A stretch of 64,000 bases of DNA from Favolaschia claudopus (taxonomy: Eukaryota > Basidiomycota > Agaricomycetes > Agaricales > Mycenaceae): positions 620,001-684,000 of the forward strand of contig JAWWNJ010000061.1 in the NCBI GenBank assembly GCA_037176885.1, written 5' to 3'. Positions 54,421 to 64,000 of the stretch are shown here, one piece after another. The notes under the pieces were generated by a model. It saw only the letters and a list, made by a program, of their open reading frames with translations, was not told where the DNA came from and did no database searches. The translations under genes and the position numbers were made by a program. Each line of letters opens with the position of its first letter. Position 1 is the stretch's first letter.

Positions 54421-57288
54421 ATGTACGCCGTTAGTGGGGGCAAGGCGCTAGCGGAAGCGCTGGATAGCGTGGCGGACTTGATTCCCCTGCCCTTCCTCTC
54501 GTCCTTCGTCGACATTGCCATCAAAGTCCTTGAGGCTTGTGAGGTATTCATTTTCCTTTCCGAACGAGATGTAGGTTTTCTGACTAGAGACAGGAAGCAA
54601 CAGCCATCGAGGAGGACCTGATGGACCTACAAGAAAGGGTGTACAATCTCATGCTCGCCGTTGTCAACACCGTGCCGGTCAATAGGAAAGCATCGATAGC
54701 GCTGCAGGACAAGGTCAGGAGACTTCAATTGTGAGTTCCACGCCGGTCTTCTCCGGACTTTTGTGACGGCTTTCAGGATTCTTGACAGCATTCTCTCCGA
54801 CGTCGCCAAGATTAAGGCACAGAAGAAGTGGCTGCTGCTTTTCTTCCACAGCCTGAATAAGGACCGCGTAGATAGATGCGTTAGTCGTCTGAACGCCGCC
54901 CTCGAGCAATTTACCGTGCGTTTTCTGTTCTTCGCCGTGTTATCGGTTCTCATCTTCTCACAGGTGGTCAATCAGATACAAGTGGAAGATCTATTGGACA
55001 AGATCAGAGCCGATTGCTCTGCGTTTGCCGCTCAGCTCAACCGAATCGAAGACGCGGTAAACCGGACTACGCAGCCTCACACCGCGCGCTCGGCACACCC
55101 TAGACAGGACATGCCTCCGCCATCGCGTAGATTGTTTGGTCGAGAGGCACTCATCGATGAGATCGCCTCGCTGCTCGCCGTCGAAAGCACGTCGCGGGTG
55201 TGCATCACCGGCGCTGGGGGTATGGGCAAGACCAGCGTCGCGCTCGCTGTGGCTGAAAGCCCTACAATAACGAATGTTTTCAAGAAAGAATATATCTTTT
55301 GGATTCCCTGTATCGAGGCCAAATCGTCAGATCTCTTCCGCCGCATCCTGTACGCTCAGCTTCGCGTCACCGCCGAAACATACGACAGCCTCGCACCTCT
55401 CCTGGAGGAGCTCGACGCTAACAAGGAGCGGCGACTACTGCTTCTTGACAACTTCGAAACCCCCTGGCTATCGGGTGAAGACCGCGATCAAGTCGTTCAC
55501 ATTCTCGCACGGCTAGCAGCACTCCCTCATATCGCCCTCCTTGTCACCATGACCTCCGGCTTCACGCCCGGCGACATCGACTGGCAGCATCGACCACTGG
55601 CGCCACTGGATCCCGGTGCAGCTCGAGACGCCTTCAAAGCGAAGTATCGCGATGCCGCTGGCGGGGACGAGCTCACTGAGGACGAGCGCGAGCTCGACGA
55701 ATTCCTTGCGTCCATCGGGCATATGCCCTTAGCCATCACGCTCGCCGCAGCTATTGGTGGGCGTTTGAGGGTGTCCCCTGCTGAGCTCCTGCGAGACTGG
55801 AGAACGGCGGGTATCGGGATCTTGTCCGGGCACGAAACTCTGAGCATGGACGAGACCATCCGTGTGTCGATGGAGCGTGGCGTCGTGCGGTCGAATCCCG
55901 ACGCAATGACGGTGCTCGCTGTCCTTTCTATGCTTCCCGCTGGGACGACTGGGGATAATCTGCGCTGGTGGGCGCCATCGGTGGCTTCGCCGTTCGCTGC
56001 GGTGCAGACTTTGCGGGCCGCCGCTCTCGTTGAGCAAGGCGACGGACCGTTTGCCAGCGCTCGTATCTTCGTCCGGCCGACTATCCAATCGTATATGGCT
56101 CAACAAAATTGTATATCCGTCGAGATCCGTAACCAAGTTCATGATGCTTGTTATGCGTTTGTTTTGAGACACAAGTCCATCCCGGACGAACGCAAATTTA
56201 AGGCTGACTTGAACGCGCTCGCGGCTGAGGAGTCCAACATTCAGGGGCTGCTCATCGATGTCGAGTTCCCCGCCCTTCGTCCGAATGCGCTCGATGCGCT
56301 CATCGCCTTTGGATTCTATCAATCGTGGTACAAAGCCAGTGCCGTGATGGCCTCCCATGCTTTGAAGGTCGCTCAGGCAGCCCATGCCAATACCGACCTC
56401 GTGCACGTCCCGGATATTGCAGCCGCTACTCGACGTCTGGCGGAGGCTCATCAGTGTTTGGCCGCCTGCTACTCCACATTAAGTCAATTTGCGAAGGCTT
56501 GCAAACATTTCGACAAGGCGTCCATTCTGTTCAAGAACTTGCCTGGTGGAGCGGATCTCGGTAGCTCAGGCGAATGCTCGTTGCAGGTTTTGAGAATGAG
56601 GAGACCGATGAAAGCCAAAAGCGACAATAAATCGGAGTCCCTCATCGAAGTCGCGCGAGCAGACTTGTCGCACGATGCGACAGACAAATATCACGTAGCC
56701 CTGGGTCTGTTAGGATGGGGAGAATTTCTTTGGTGGCGGAAGCGTCGGGACGAAGCTCTCGAGTCCCTTTCTGCAGCCAAGGCATTATTCGAAGAGCTAG
56801 ATTGCACAGCGAGCACTGCAGAGTGCCTGTATTATATGGCGAGGGCGCATAGCCGTGACGGCAACTCCTCTCAGGCCCTTCTCGTTATCAGGGAAGCTTC
56901 GGTCAAGGCTGAGGAATCAGGCGAAATCGGCATCATATGTCGTACTTTGAGAACCACTGCGAGATATCTTACGGTTTCCGCCTCCTACGAGGCGGCTTTA
57001 CCTGTTATCACGAAATGCCTTGACTACTGCATGTCAGACGGAGCACCGATCGGTATCGCTCAGAATCTGGAGCTTTTGGCCTACAATTGTGCGGCAAGGA
57101 TGGACGTAGCCGGGGCACAGATGGCTTATGAAGGAGCGCGAGCGCACTTTGCTAAGAGGGGATCAGCGAGGATGGGGCGCCAAGGTGTGGCCAGATGCGT
57201 AGAGAACCTCGAAAAGTTGGGGAAACTAACAGTGCTTGATGAGCATTCCTTTGCTCATATAGTCAAGCCCGTTCCTTGGATATCTTAG
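54421..57288 (+). CDS. STAND/NLR-like protein 2: MLKL/HeLo-like domain, NB-ARC, TPR
   Basis: 907 residues from exons 54421-54543, 54594-54730, 54777-54915 and 54964-57288. Exon lengths (123, 137, 139, 2325 nt) are identical to NLR1. The start is the ATG at 54421; the upstream GTG-initiated extension is not credible in a fungus. N-terminal helices, the P-loop GAGGMGKT, Walker B LLLLDN, and GHMPLAIT are all conserved. The first 530 residues are nearly identical to NLR1, while the C-terminal TPR-like part has many substitutions (about 60% identity by eye), as expected if that region senses varying ligands. The 48-nt third intron is stop-free here too. It lies inverted relative to NLR1, 16.8 kb apart, and 0.8 kb from the stand-alone helical-domain gene. 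Confidence 0.88.
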
Positions 57289-58076
57289 GAGCTCGCAGAT
57301 CTTTAGTATGTAGTCCTTTGTTGTGCTCGATCCGATCTAACTGAATTCAAGCTAGCAACGTATGCAGAGTCATGCCCATAGCGGATCTCGAATCCTGCAT
57401 CTCAAACCCACCGTCCTCCTATATCTCTCTAGCTTTTTCTCCAGCGTCTTGGAGGAAAATCCAGCACTCTTTCAATTTTGCGATTGCCGAGATCACCATC
57501 CAATGTGGGACGAAAAAACATCTCCGTCGCTCTCGGTGTATGTAGCTTTGCAGAATAACTCTTTCCATGTAGAATGCACAACCATCAGTTTCGAGTCTGC
57601 GAAGAGGGGTAGGGAATTCGTCCAGGCCCTCCTGGAGATGCGGTGTAGCATCCTTGTGACTGACGTCCGCGAAAATCGATGGCGAAAGATATAGAACAAA
57701 CATACTTGCTCTAGCCCACTTCGTCCTTGAAAACTTACATCCGAAGACACAAATGGTGGTAGCGGTAGCGGCGGTTTCGCTCATCTATCGAAGCCAGATC
57801 CATGATCGTCCTAGCTGCGTGTAGGTATAGGTTAAAAAAAGTAGCAATTCGTTTTTCAAAAGTAGCAATTCGTTTTTCCTGTGTAATATCATCTGAATGT
57901 CATGGGCAGTTTGTCAAGCAAGCGTCGGGCTTTCAACGTGACAGTTTTTTTTTTTCCAAAACCAGCCCATTAATATTGTACACACTGCACTTTTAAAATC
58001 TATTTCTCTGAGACCCTCGACGCCTCTAAACCTGAAAAATAGGAGGATCGGGCTCTATCACAAATTCTCCTCGCAA
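57289..58076. other. Intergenic, one doubtful minus-strand ORF
   Basis: An ATG-initiated minus-strand frame starts at 57784 and runs to 57419 (121 codons), with a possible intron after a GGAT|GTAAGT donor near 57,737. I find no domain and the continuation after splicing is unclear. It may be a decayed gene. An 11-T run lies near 57,947. Confidence 0.35.
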
Positions 58077-59033
58077 TCAGGATGCTCTATGAGCACCAGC
58101 CCCATCACTTATTTCATGGGCAGGATGAATGCCGGATAGATCGCATGCAGCGCAAAAAGCGCGAAGAAGCGGGAATAGAATAAAAGCTTGGTCTGTAGGA
58201 TCCTTTTTTCAATCCTGCCATAATGCCAGAACTAATGAATACGAAACGACGTACAGTTTGCGCAGCGACATGCTTCAGCTCAACATGGGATTTCGATTGC
58301 TGAACAGCAAAATCAAGTTGATGCAACGCGAGTTGCTTTTGCTGGAATGCCAATTTTGTTTGCTGGACTTCCAGGCGGAGGGTAGACGACATCTGGGTTG
58401 CATTCTTCAGCTTTCGACATTCGGCGGATCAAAATCGATCAACGATGCAGGTACCATGAAGTTGCGATACGCGTCGTCTAATTGCGCCTTGAATCCACGC
58501 AGTAGAGCGTCATTCCGATTCAAATTGAGCAAACGGCTCAATTTTCCCGCGGTGGAGAGGGTCTCCAAGTGTCGGTGAATTTCGCACAACAGTCTAGATC
58601 AAGGATATCAAAATTGGTTTTTTTGGCGAGTTTTAATTTGCGCGACGCTCTCACCGACAAAACGCATAAATGCTCTTCATCATACCCGGCGAGATGACAG
58701 AACCATCCGGGACCGCATCGGCAACGATATCCAAGATTTCCTTCACTCGCAGAGCGAGACCGATAGCCTCGACTTGCGAGTGTTTCGTGCGCTGATGAGC
58801 GACTCACTCATAGAAAAAACAGATCGCATGAATAAACCCACCTCCGCGATGTCGCAAATCGCAATCACAGATCCTACAGCGCCCTTGAGCGGAGGGAACG
58901 CCTCTGCCGATTCTTTCAAAGCCAACAGAGAAGTCCACAGAATGTCCGGTAGTGCGTTTGGTTTTCGCTTCGATGATGAGGAACGCCTGGATCGAAAACG
59001 TCCCTTCATACTAATGGGTGGCGAAAACCGCAT
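58077..59033 (-). CDS. Stand-alone MLKL/HeLo-like helical domain protein
   Basis: 243 residues from exons 59033-58842, 58791-58655, 58593-58455, 58392-58255 and 58202-58077 (192, 137, 139, 138 and 126 nt; sum divides by three). The protein begins with a basic Ser/Arg leader, then LPDILWTSLLALKESAEAF, PPLKGAVGSVIAICDIAE, a VKEILDIVADAVPDG helix, and RLLNLNRNDALLRGFKAQLD, followed by a Gln-rich helix (LEVQQTKLAFQQKQLALHQL). This pattern is the one seen before NB-ARC/NACHT domains in many agaricomycete STAND proteins, but no nucleotide-binding domain follows. Exons 2 and 3 have the same lengths and phases as exons 2 and 3 of NLR1 and NLR2. It is inferred to be a free effector or a truncated NLR. 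A second Met at codon 9 is an alternative start, and the last exon is least certain. Confidence 0.72.
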
Positions 59034-59585
59034 ATCTCGAGTTTATATTCAACGTTTATATTGGTACCCCATACGTTCGCAAGAGCCAATCGGGGCTTTG
59101 ACTCGAAGAAGGTGGCACTGCAAGTGTCGAAAGATCTAGAACAAACCAGTTTGCGTCGAGCTCAAGATGTGGTCGCCACTGGCATGAGAACAATTGGGAA
59201 GGGAAAATTATCGAGGGTCGAAGAAAGCTGAATAACCATACTATAACCAAGCATCTCCCGAAGTGAGAGGTAAATCGACCGACCACAACGGAAGCAGAGG
59301 CAGAGGGACTCACAAGTTGCTCACAAGAGCTCACAAGCAGCAAGCTGTGCATCACTGGATCAATGCGTCCAGCTGATGGCAATCCGACGACGACTCGGAT
59401 ACGGAGACATCTCAGCTTGAGATTCGAATATTTACTAGCTATAGTTTCGCCTGTGCGGCAACTGATTTACAGCCTTTCATCAAGTACTTACCTCTCAGCG
59501 GCGAGCGCTCAGGCTGGGCGCTGTTAGGCTGTGCCAGCTCTTTCTCGACCACTCGTTGCGTCTCTCTCACCTCGAACTACCCACT
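59034..59585. other. Divergent intergenic region
   Basis: 552 bp between divergent genes. It probably holds both promoters. No ORF or motif is supported. Confidence 0.5.
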
Positions 59586-61256
59586 ATGGTCTCTCCTGCC
59601 AGTTTACTCTGCATACATGGACTGCCGGAAGAAACATTGGCAGAGATCTTCGCCTTCCTACCCCGCTCCGTGCTCCCCCAAGTCAACTTGACAGCCAAGT
59701 CATTCCATCGAATCTCCCGCCCCCTCCTCTTTCGAGACTTGAAAATCCACCCATATGTATGCATCGCAGGCTATTCACTCCTCGACTGTCCTCCGTCTGG
59801 GTTGGCAATTCCTGCGGAAATACACATCGCTTATCTTCTGGAGCGTTTACAATATTGGGCTTCTCCGGAGATAGCCCCGCTTGTTCGCACTTGCTCCGTC
59901 TCCCCGTGGTCGAATGCGGGCATTGGGCCCATGGTGTCCCGAGATGACAGAAATGGATGGGATTTCCGCACAAACGTCTCTGATCCATACATCCTGTTAA
60001 ACGCATTCTTCGATGTACTCCCATCCTTTACTTCGCTCCGAACCTTCACCTTGAAAAAGGTCCATTTCCGTCAGACAGCCCTCAAGCAGTTGGAAATGTT
60101 GCCGAGCGGCACGACTTTATGCGTCGACGGAGGCCATGTCATTCGACGCGAAGAAATTGACGAAACAGAGCTCGATTCATTACCTGTATCTCGATTCAAA
60201 TGTTTTCATCATAGCGGGGCACGCGACGCTTGTCTCCGGCAATGGATACCTCGATTAGATCCCGACGTCCTTATTCATCTCGACCTGACATATAACCCCA
60301 TCTTCATCGAACAAATTCTGGCCCTCACGGGCACCTTTCCCCGTCTCACCACTCTCACTGTCGAACTCCTACTCCACCATCAATGGTCTGCCGTACTGGC
60401 CAAATTTCCCGCCACCGAGACTCTGAGCATTCACCGTTTTGGAGAATGCGAGGAATTGACGGCGCCGCATATATCCCTCGACAAGCTCTTACCGTTGATT
60501 CAAGAATTCACCGGCCCGAGCGAACTTCTGAATTATTTCCTCGTTATACCCACCTTGCGCCGTCTCAGCCTCGACAGTTGGGTACCTCCAACTAATCCTG
60601 ATGACATACCGGTCTATTTAGGTCGCCTCGGGATGCAAAATATCGTTTCGATGCGCACCACGCTGTTCCAGGTGCAATTGCAATCCTCGTACTTCGTCGG
60701 ATTCAGTACCTTGTGCAGCACCTTTCCCAATCTCACCGAGCTTCATATCAATATTGCCGATGCGACTGACAGCGACAGTGATAAGGCACGCCCCCCAGTT
60801 TCATGAAAATTGATAGCCACTAATACTTGGCTCCAGCTCGACGAATTCCTATCAGAGCTCGAACTCCGACAAACCCCTCTCCCGACGTCTCTAAAGAAAC
60901 TTGCTATCCATTGGTCGGACTCCGGGTCTGATCCCTCCAGAAAACAAATGTCAGCTGATGTTTTGGACCGTATGAAAAATATACAAAATTCGCTCGTGTC
61001 GGACAATCCCGAGTTGCGATGCATATGCCTTGGGATGGATGATGGTTCCGGGATGATGTATCTTTGGCGCAGGGGCTCAGGCTCGGATTTGGTTGTCCAA
61101 AAGTGTTTTGATGCTCCATGTGAGGGTGCGTCGCCGTCTCCGCAGGTTTCTTTTTGATTGGTTGATTGCAAGCCGCTAGATTGGTATGGGGATGAATTAG
61201 CGGATATGAAGAGTCGCCGCGAAGAGTGTTCGCAGATCTGGAACGACTTCTGCTGA
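59586..61256 (+). CDS. F-box / LRR-like protein
   Basis: 523 residues from exons 59586-60797, 60837-61119 and 61180-61256. The start is the ATG at 59586. An F-box lies at residues 10-50 (LPEETLAEIFAFLPRSVLPQ, then VNLTAKSFHRISRPLLFRDL). The rest resembles the irregular leucine-rich arrays of agaricomycete F-box proteins (LTTLTVELL, LRRLSLDSW, LTELHINIA). The end WYGDELADMKSRREECSQIW is a typical family C-terminus and fixed the third exon. The first intron uses GTTTCA as donor, which is weak. It is inferred to be an SCF substrate adaptor, substrate unknown. Confidence 0.83.
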
Positions 61257-62142
61257 ATGTAAGTATACTTCGCTTTGTATTCGATGAACGTCCAAACTTG
61301 CGGCCGAGTTACTGTACTACTCATGCAACCTCGGCTACCTGGGACGTCAAGCAGAACGAATATTAATGGTCGGATCGAGCAAATTTTTCTACGCTCAATA
61401 TTTGGCCCTCAACGATTCAGGTAGTACACATGTCTTGACTGGAGGACTTCGAACACTAATACTACGCACAGAACTCTGTTAGATCCAAGCTTGAACGGAG
61501 TCCGACACGTAAAATCAGCGTCTCTCACGGTATATCTAGCAATCTACCCGAACAGTGATTCGTGTGAAGAGCCACGTGATTGCCGTCAAATGTTGGGATC
61601 AAATATCGATGGACGCGAAGAACTTCCTAATTGGGAATCAAAACTCAACTTCCGCTCTCTTCCGCCCGCCCTCAGTGAAGGCTTGTGGACGACGTTCGCA
61701 GCTATTTCGTAACATTCGTCATTTCCATATTAACACAACATATACAGGCTTCTCATGCTTTTACTCTATTCCCCCCTCAGATAATGGTGGCGAATTCGGC
61801 CTTGAAAGAGAGACAAGTCAGTTAAATTTTCACCACTCTCGTCAGATTTCGTTGCAATACTCTAGCCTTTTAACAACAAGATCCGTTGTTGCATCCTCCA
61901 GTAATTCCCCAAGGTGTGGGACTATTCAATGTTGCCATCAAATATCGATGGACGCGAAAAGTTTCCTTTTTCAGACAACTCAACCTTTCCTCATTATCCG
62001 TTTGCTGGAATTGCATGCAAAAGAACAGTATGTACAAGAATTTCGTGATATTCATGAATTACTTTTCAAACACAACAGATACACGGTTTATATTCTACAA
62101 TCCATTTAGATGATTGTCGCGAACTCGGCACTGAAAAGCAAG
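61257..62142. other. Intergenic with degenerate 330-bp tandem duplication
   Basis: No gene is called. Two imperfect copies, about 61,594-61,835 and 61,931-62,155, share an ATCAAATATCGATGGACGCG box (at 61,600 and 61,938), a CAACA-rich middle and a GCGAAxTCGGCxxTGAAA box (61,792 and 62,119). The second copy ends inside the last exon of the minus-strand gene that follows. Confidence 0.6.
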
Positions 62143-62643
62143 TCAGTTGAATTTAATGGTCACGTGGCGGATCACGTGCGCGAAGAAATGGAAATCATCT
62201 TTGGTGGTGACCTGGTCGAGGGAGCCCTTGATGACGGCGAGGTAGTCGGGGTGGGTAAGGGCCTGGAGTCGAAAAATCAACATTTTGGCCAAAATGGAGC
62301 AGATAGGCAACATACCTCGCGGATCTTCTCGTGCGACTTGCCTTCGACGATGACAACGGTGGTGAACTCGGTTTCCTTGAGACCGAGGTCGCTGGCGAGG
62401 GTGGTGGGGAGCTTCTCGGCCTTGTAGGACTATCGATCGTCGCCATTAATTAAGCATCCGGTAGGGAAAAACAATGCAGGGGACACGCACGACTTCGTAT
62501 TTCGTGAGGTTAGATTGGACAACAGGGATCTTCTTAATGTGCTCGATGACGGCGGGGAGGTTCTTGTCAATCTCAGCGGTGGTGTATTCCTGGCGGGTCT
62601 TGAAGATGCCAATGGCGCGGACGGTGTCGGTGTTAAGAGACAT
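62143..62643 (-). CDS. Small EthD-like / dimeric alpha-beta barrel protein
   Basis: 128 residues from exons 62643-62491, 62429-62316 and 62262-62143 (153, 114 and 120 nt, all phase 0). It begins MSLNTDTVRAIGIFKTR and continues with alternating beta and alpha segments (DKNLPAVIEHIKKIPVVQSN, FTTVVIVEGKSHEKIREALT, HPDYLAVIKG) ending DDFHFFAHVI. The pattern suggests a ferredoxin-like EthD/dimeric alpha-beta barrel protein, but I cannot assign a reaction. The first intron donor could be GTCGTG (shorter) or GTGCGT (chosen). The gene's 3' end overlaps the tandem duplication described upstream. Confidence 0.75.
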
Positions 62644-64000
62644 GATAAAGGACGAGTGAAGAGGGTGAAGATGAAGAAGTGAGTAGGTGGTGAGTGCGAA
62701 CGCTATCGATGTGCGTCCTTGGTCTCCCTATTTATACGATGGCCGGCCGATTGTCGAGATCTAATTGATGGTCGCCCAAGACATTCCAAGTAACAAGAGA
62801 AGCAACGCCGGGAGATCGATGCATTCAATACATATATCACGTCGATACCCTAGACTTCTCTGATGGGCCGGCCGACTGTACGCTCCTCTCTCTCGAGCAC
62901 AAAAACACAGAGCTTGCGGGAGCAGCAATTGTAGAAATCTCTTCCCAAGAATAAACGCTGCATGTTGTATTTCTGGTGCAAGTCATCGTCCACTACACTT
63001 CGTTGTCTCGGGACTCTCGGAAACCATTTCCGGCTGCCTATTCAATTCAACTCTCATATCTTCCGATCGATTGCGAAAGCCCGGGTAGGCGATCGTTGTA
63101 GCCCCACTTGTCCATGTTCACAACGAAATGCCCGCCGACTTGTCCGCCCGCAAACAAAATGTGTTTGACTTTGCTTGATGTAGCAATACAAGTCCGGTCG
63201 TTCCAAACTTGAACCAAAGACCTGAACCTGGCACACTCTCACTCTGTATGTCGTGTATATATCCCCTTAATGTGGGCGGCCTCGGCGCTCGCCAATCAAA
63301 CACTCAGACAACTTCCGTGTCTGGCCCCGATTCTGCCTTGTTACGTGCTTGTTGCACACTTTATTGCAATTGATACTCACTTCGTTAGTGGACAGTAATG
63401 CGCGTTGGCGATGATGGGTATACGGTTGCTCGACACTTTGACGTCGTCGTCTACGGAAGTTCATGCCTCAGGTCTCGTGAAACGATGGTCCCCGCCGTCT
63501 CCGAGCCCAAAGTTTCTACTCCGAATGTTCCGATGGCGAGATATCACGCGGCTAACGCGTCCCACATCTACTCTCAAAGTTCCCCGCATTGTGCCGTACG
63601 GCGAAGCTACCCCCAAAACTGCCGAGGACACGTTCTTATCCGTGATGCAGCATGATGAAAAGCCAGGAAGCATCCAAGCGACAGAATCCTTACTCCCAAA
63701 GACCTGACAGTGACAGGATTCTCGACGATAGGCAGTAAACTCGGTTCAAGATTACTTTTCTTACCTGAATTCTATCTATTTGACAATTGACCCCTATGCC
63801 ACAGTCATATACCTTCCAGCCTTCCAACCTTGTTCAAGTTCTTGTCACTGGACTCGCCGAACTTTATTCGGGGCAGGTGGTAAGTTCGGATCGCCGATTC
63901 CGATTCGAGACCTGTCGCGGCTTCGAATGGGCCATATGCAATGTCTCTCGACGGGTTTATTGCCTTGCGCAATTGCCTGTCAGTTACTTGACTTCCAGGC
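62644..64000. other. Right end of window, no supported gene
   Basis: 1.36 kb. GGCCGGCCGA occurs at 62,742 and 62,867. A 77-bp segment at 63,482-63,558 matches 3355-3429 (and unit 2) in inverted orientation. Overlapping ORFs at 63,389-63,707 include that segment but show no domain. The remainder shows nothing recognisable. Confidence 0.5.
63482..63558. repeat. Inverted short match to the duplicated unit
   Basis: The sequence starting ACGATGGTCCCCGCCGTCTC and ending GGCTAACGC matches the reverse complement of 3355-3429 with only a few differences, about 60 kb away. In the units it lies upstream of the BTB gene. It may be a fragment of a dispersed repeat. Confidence 0.75.

Overview
The window looks like accessory DNA from a filamentous basidiomycete, most likely an Agaricomycete. 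The coding genes are cut by many 45-70 nt GT-AG introns. The gene content is a set of families expanded in mushroom genomes: BTB/POZ proteins, F-box proteins, NB-ARC/TPR STAND proteins and a small secreted cysteine-rich protein. There is also a chromodomain Ty3 retrotransposon and two hAT-type MITEs. The species cannot be named from the sequence.

Region 1 (about 1.1-30.7 kb) is a head-to-tail duplication. The repeated unit holds the 3' exons of an F-box-like gene, a convergent BTB gene and roughly 10 kb of unusual non-coding DNA. Unit 1 (about 1,120-17,796) also carries a 6,264-bp LTR retrotransposon (6,135-12,398) that unit 2 lacks. Unit 2 (about 17,797-28,470) carries a 401-bp MITE (24,945-25,345) that unit 1 lacks, plus a deletion of about 150 bp. 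Unit 3 stops at about 30,660. Only the first F-box-like gene is complete; the breakpoint lies in its second intron, so copies 2 and 3 lack exons 1-2. The first BTB copy is broken by a 5-bp deletion. The non-coding block is strand-asymmetric, holds an array of intron-like spacers and GC-rich hairpin modules, and has no gene I can support.

Region 2 (about 30.9-61.3 kb) is gene-rich. It holds five BTB genes (30.9, 32.3-34.3, 39.0, 40.6 and 49.7 kb), an intact F-box-like paralogue (42.0 kb), a secreted cysteine-rich protein (44.7 kb), a four-helix membrane protein (46.7 kb) and an F-box/LRR-like protein (59.6 kb). Two 907-residue STAND (NLR-like) genes sit in opposite orientation at 34.7-37.6 kb (-) and 54.4-57.3 kb (+). 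Each has an MLKL/HeLo-like helical N-terminus, an NB-ARC module and a TPR-like C-terminus, and each lies head-to-head with a BTB gene. A third gene at 58.1-59.0 kb (-) encodes only the helical N-terminal-type domain, with the same internal exon lengths (137 and 139 nt). The likely theme, by inference, is a fungal NLR / regulated cell death locus embedded in a BTB and F-box expansion.

Region 3 (61.3-64.0 kb) holds a degenerate 330-bp tandem duplication, a small EthD-like gene (62.1-62.6 kb) and a short inverted match to the non-coding unit of region 1.

Exon boundaries come from GT-AG sites, reading frame and paralogue comparison by eye. Divisibility of the total CDS length by three was checked for each multi-exon model. 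No searches were run. The near-identical tandem units could also reflect uncollapsed haplotypes of a dikaryon.
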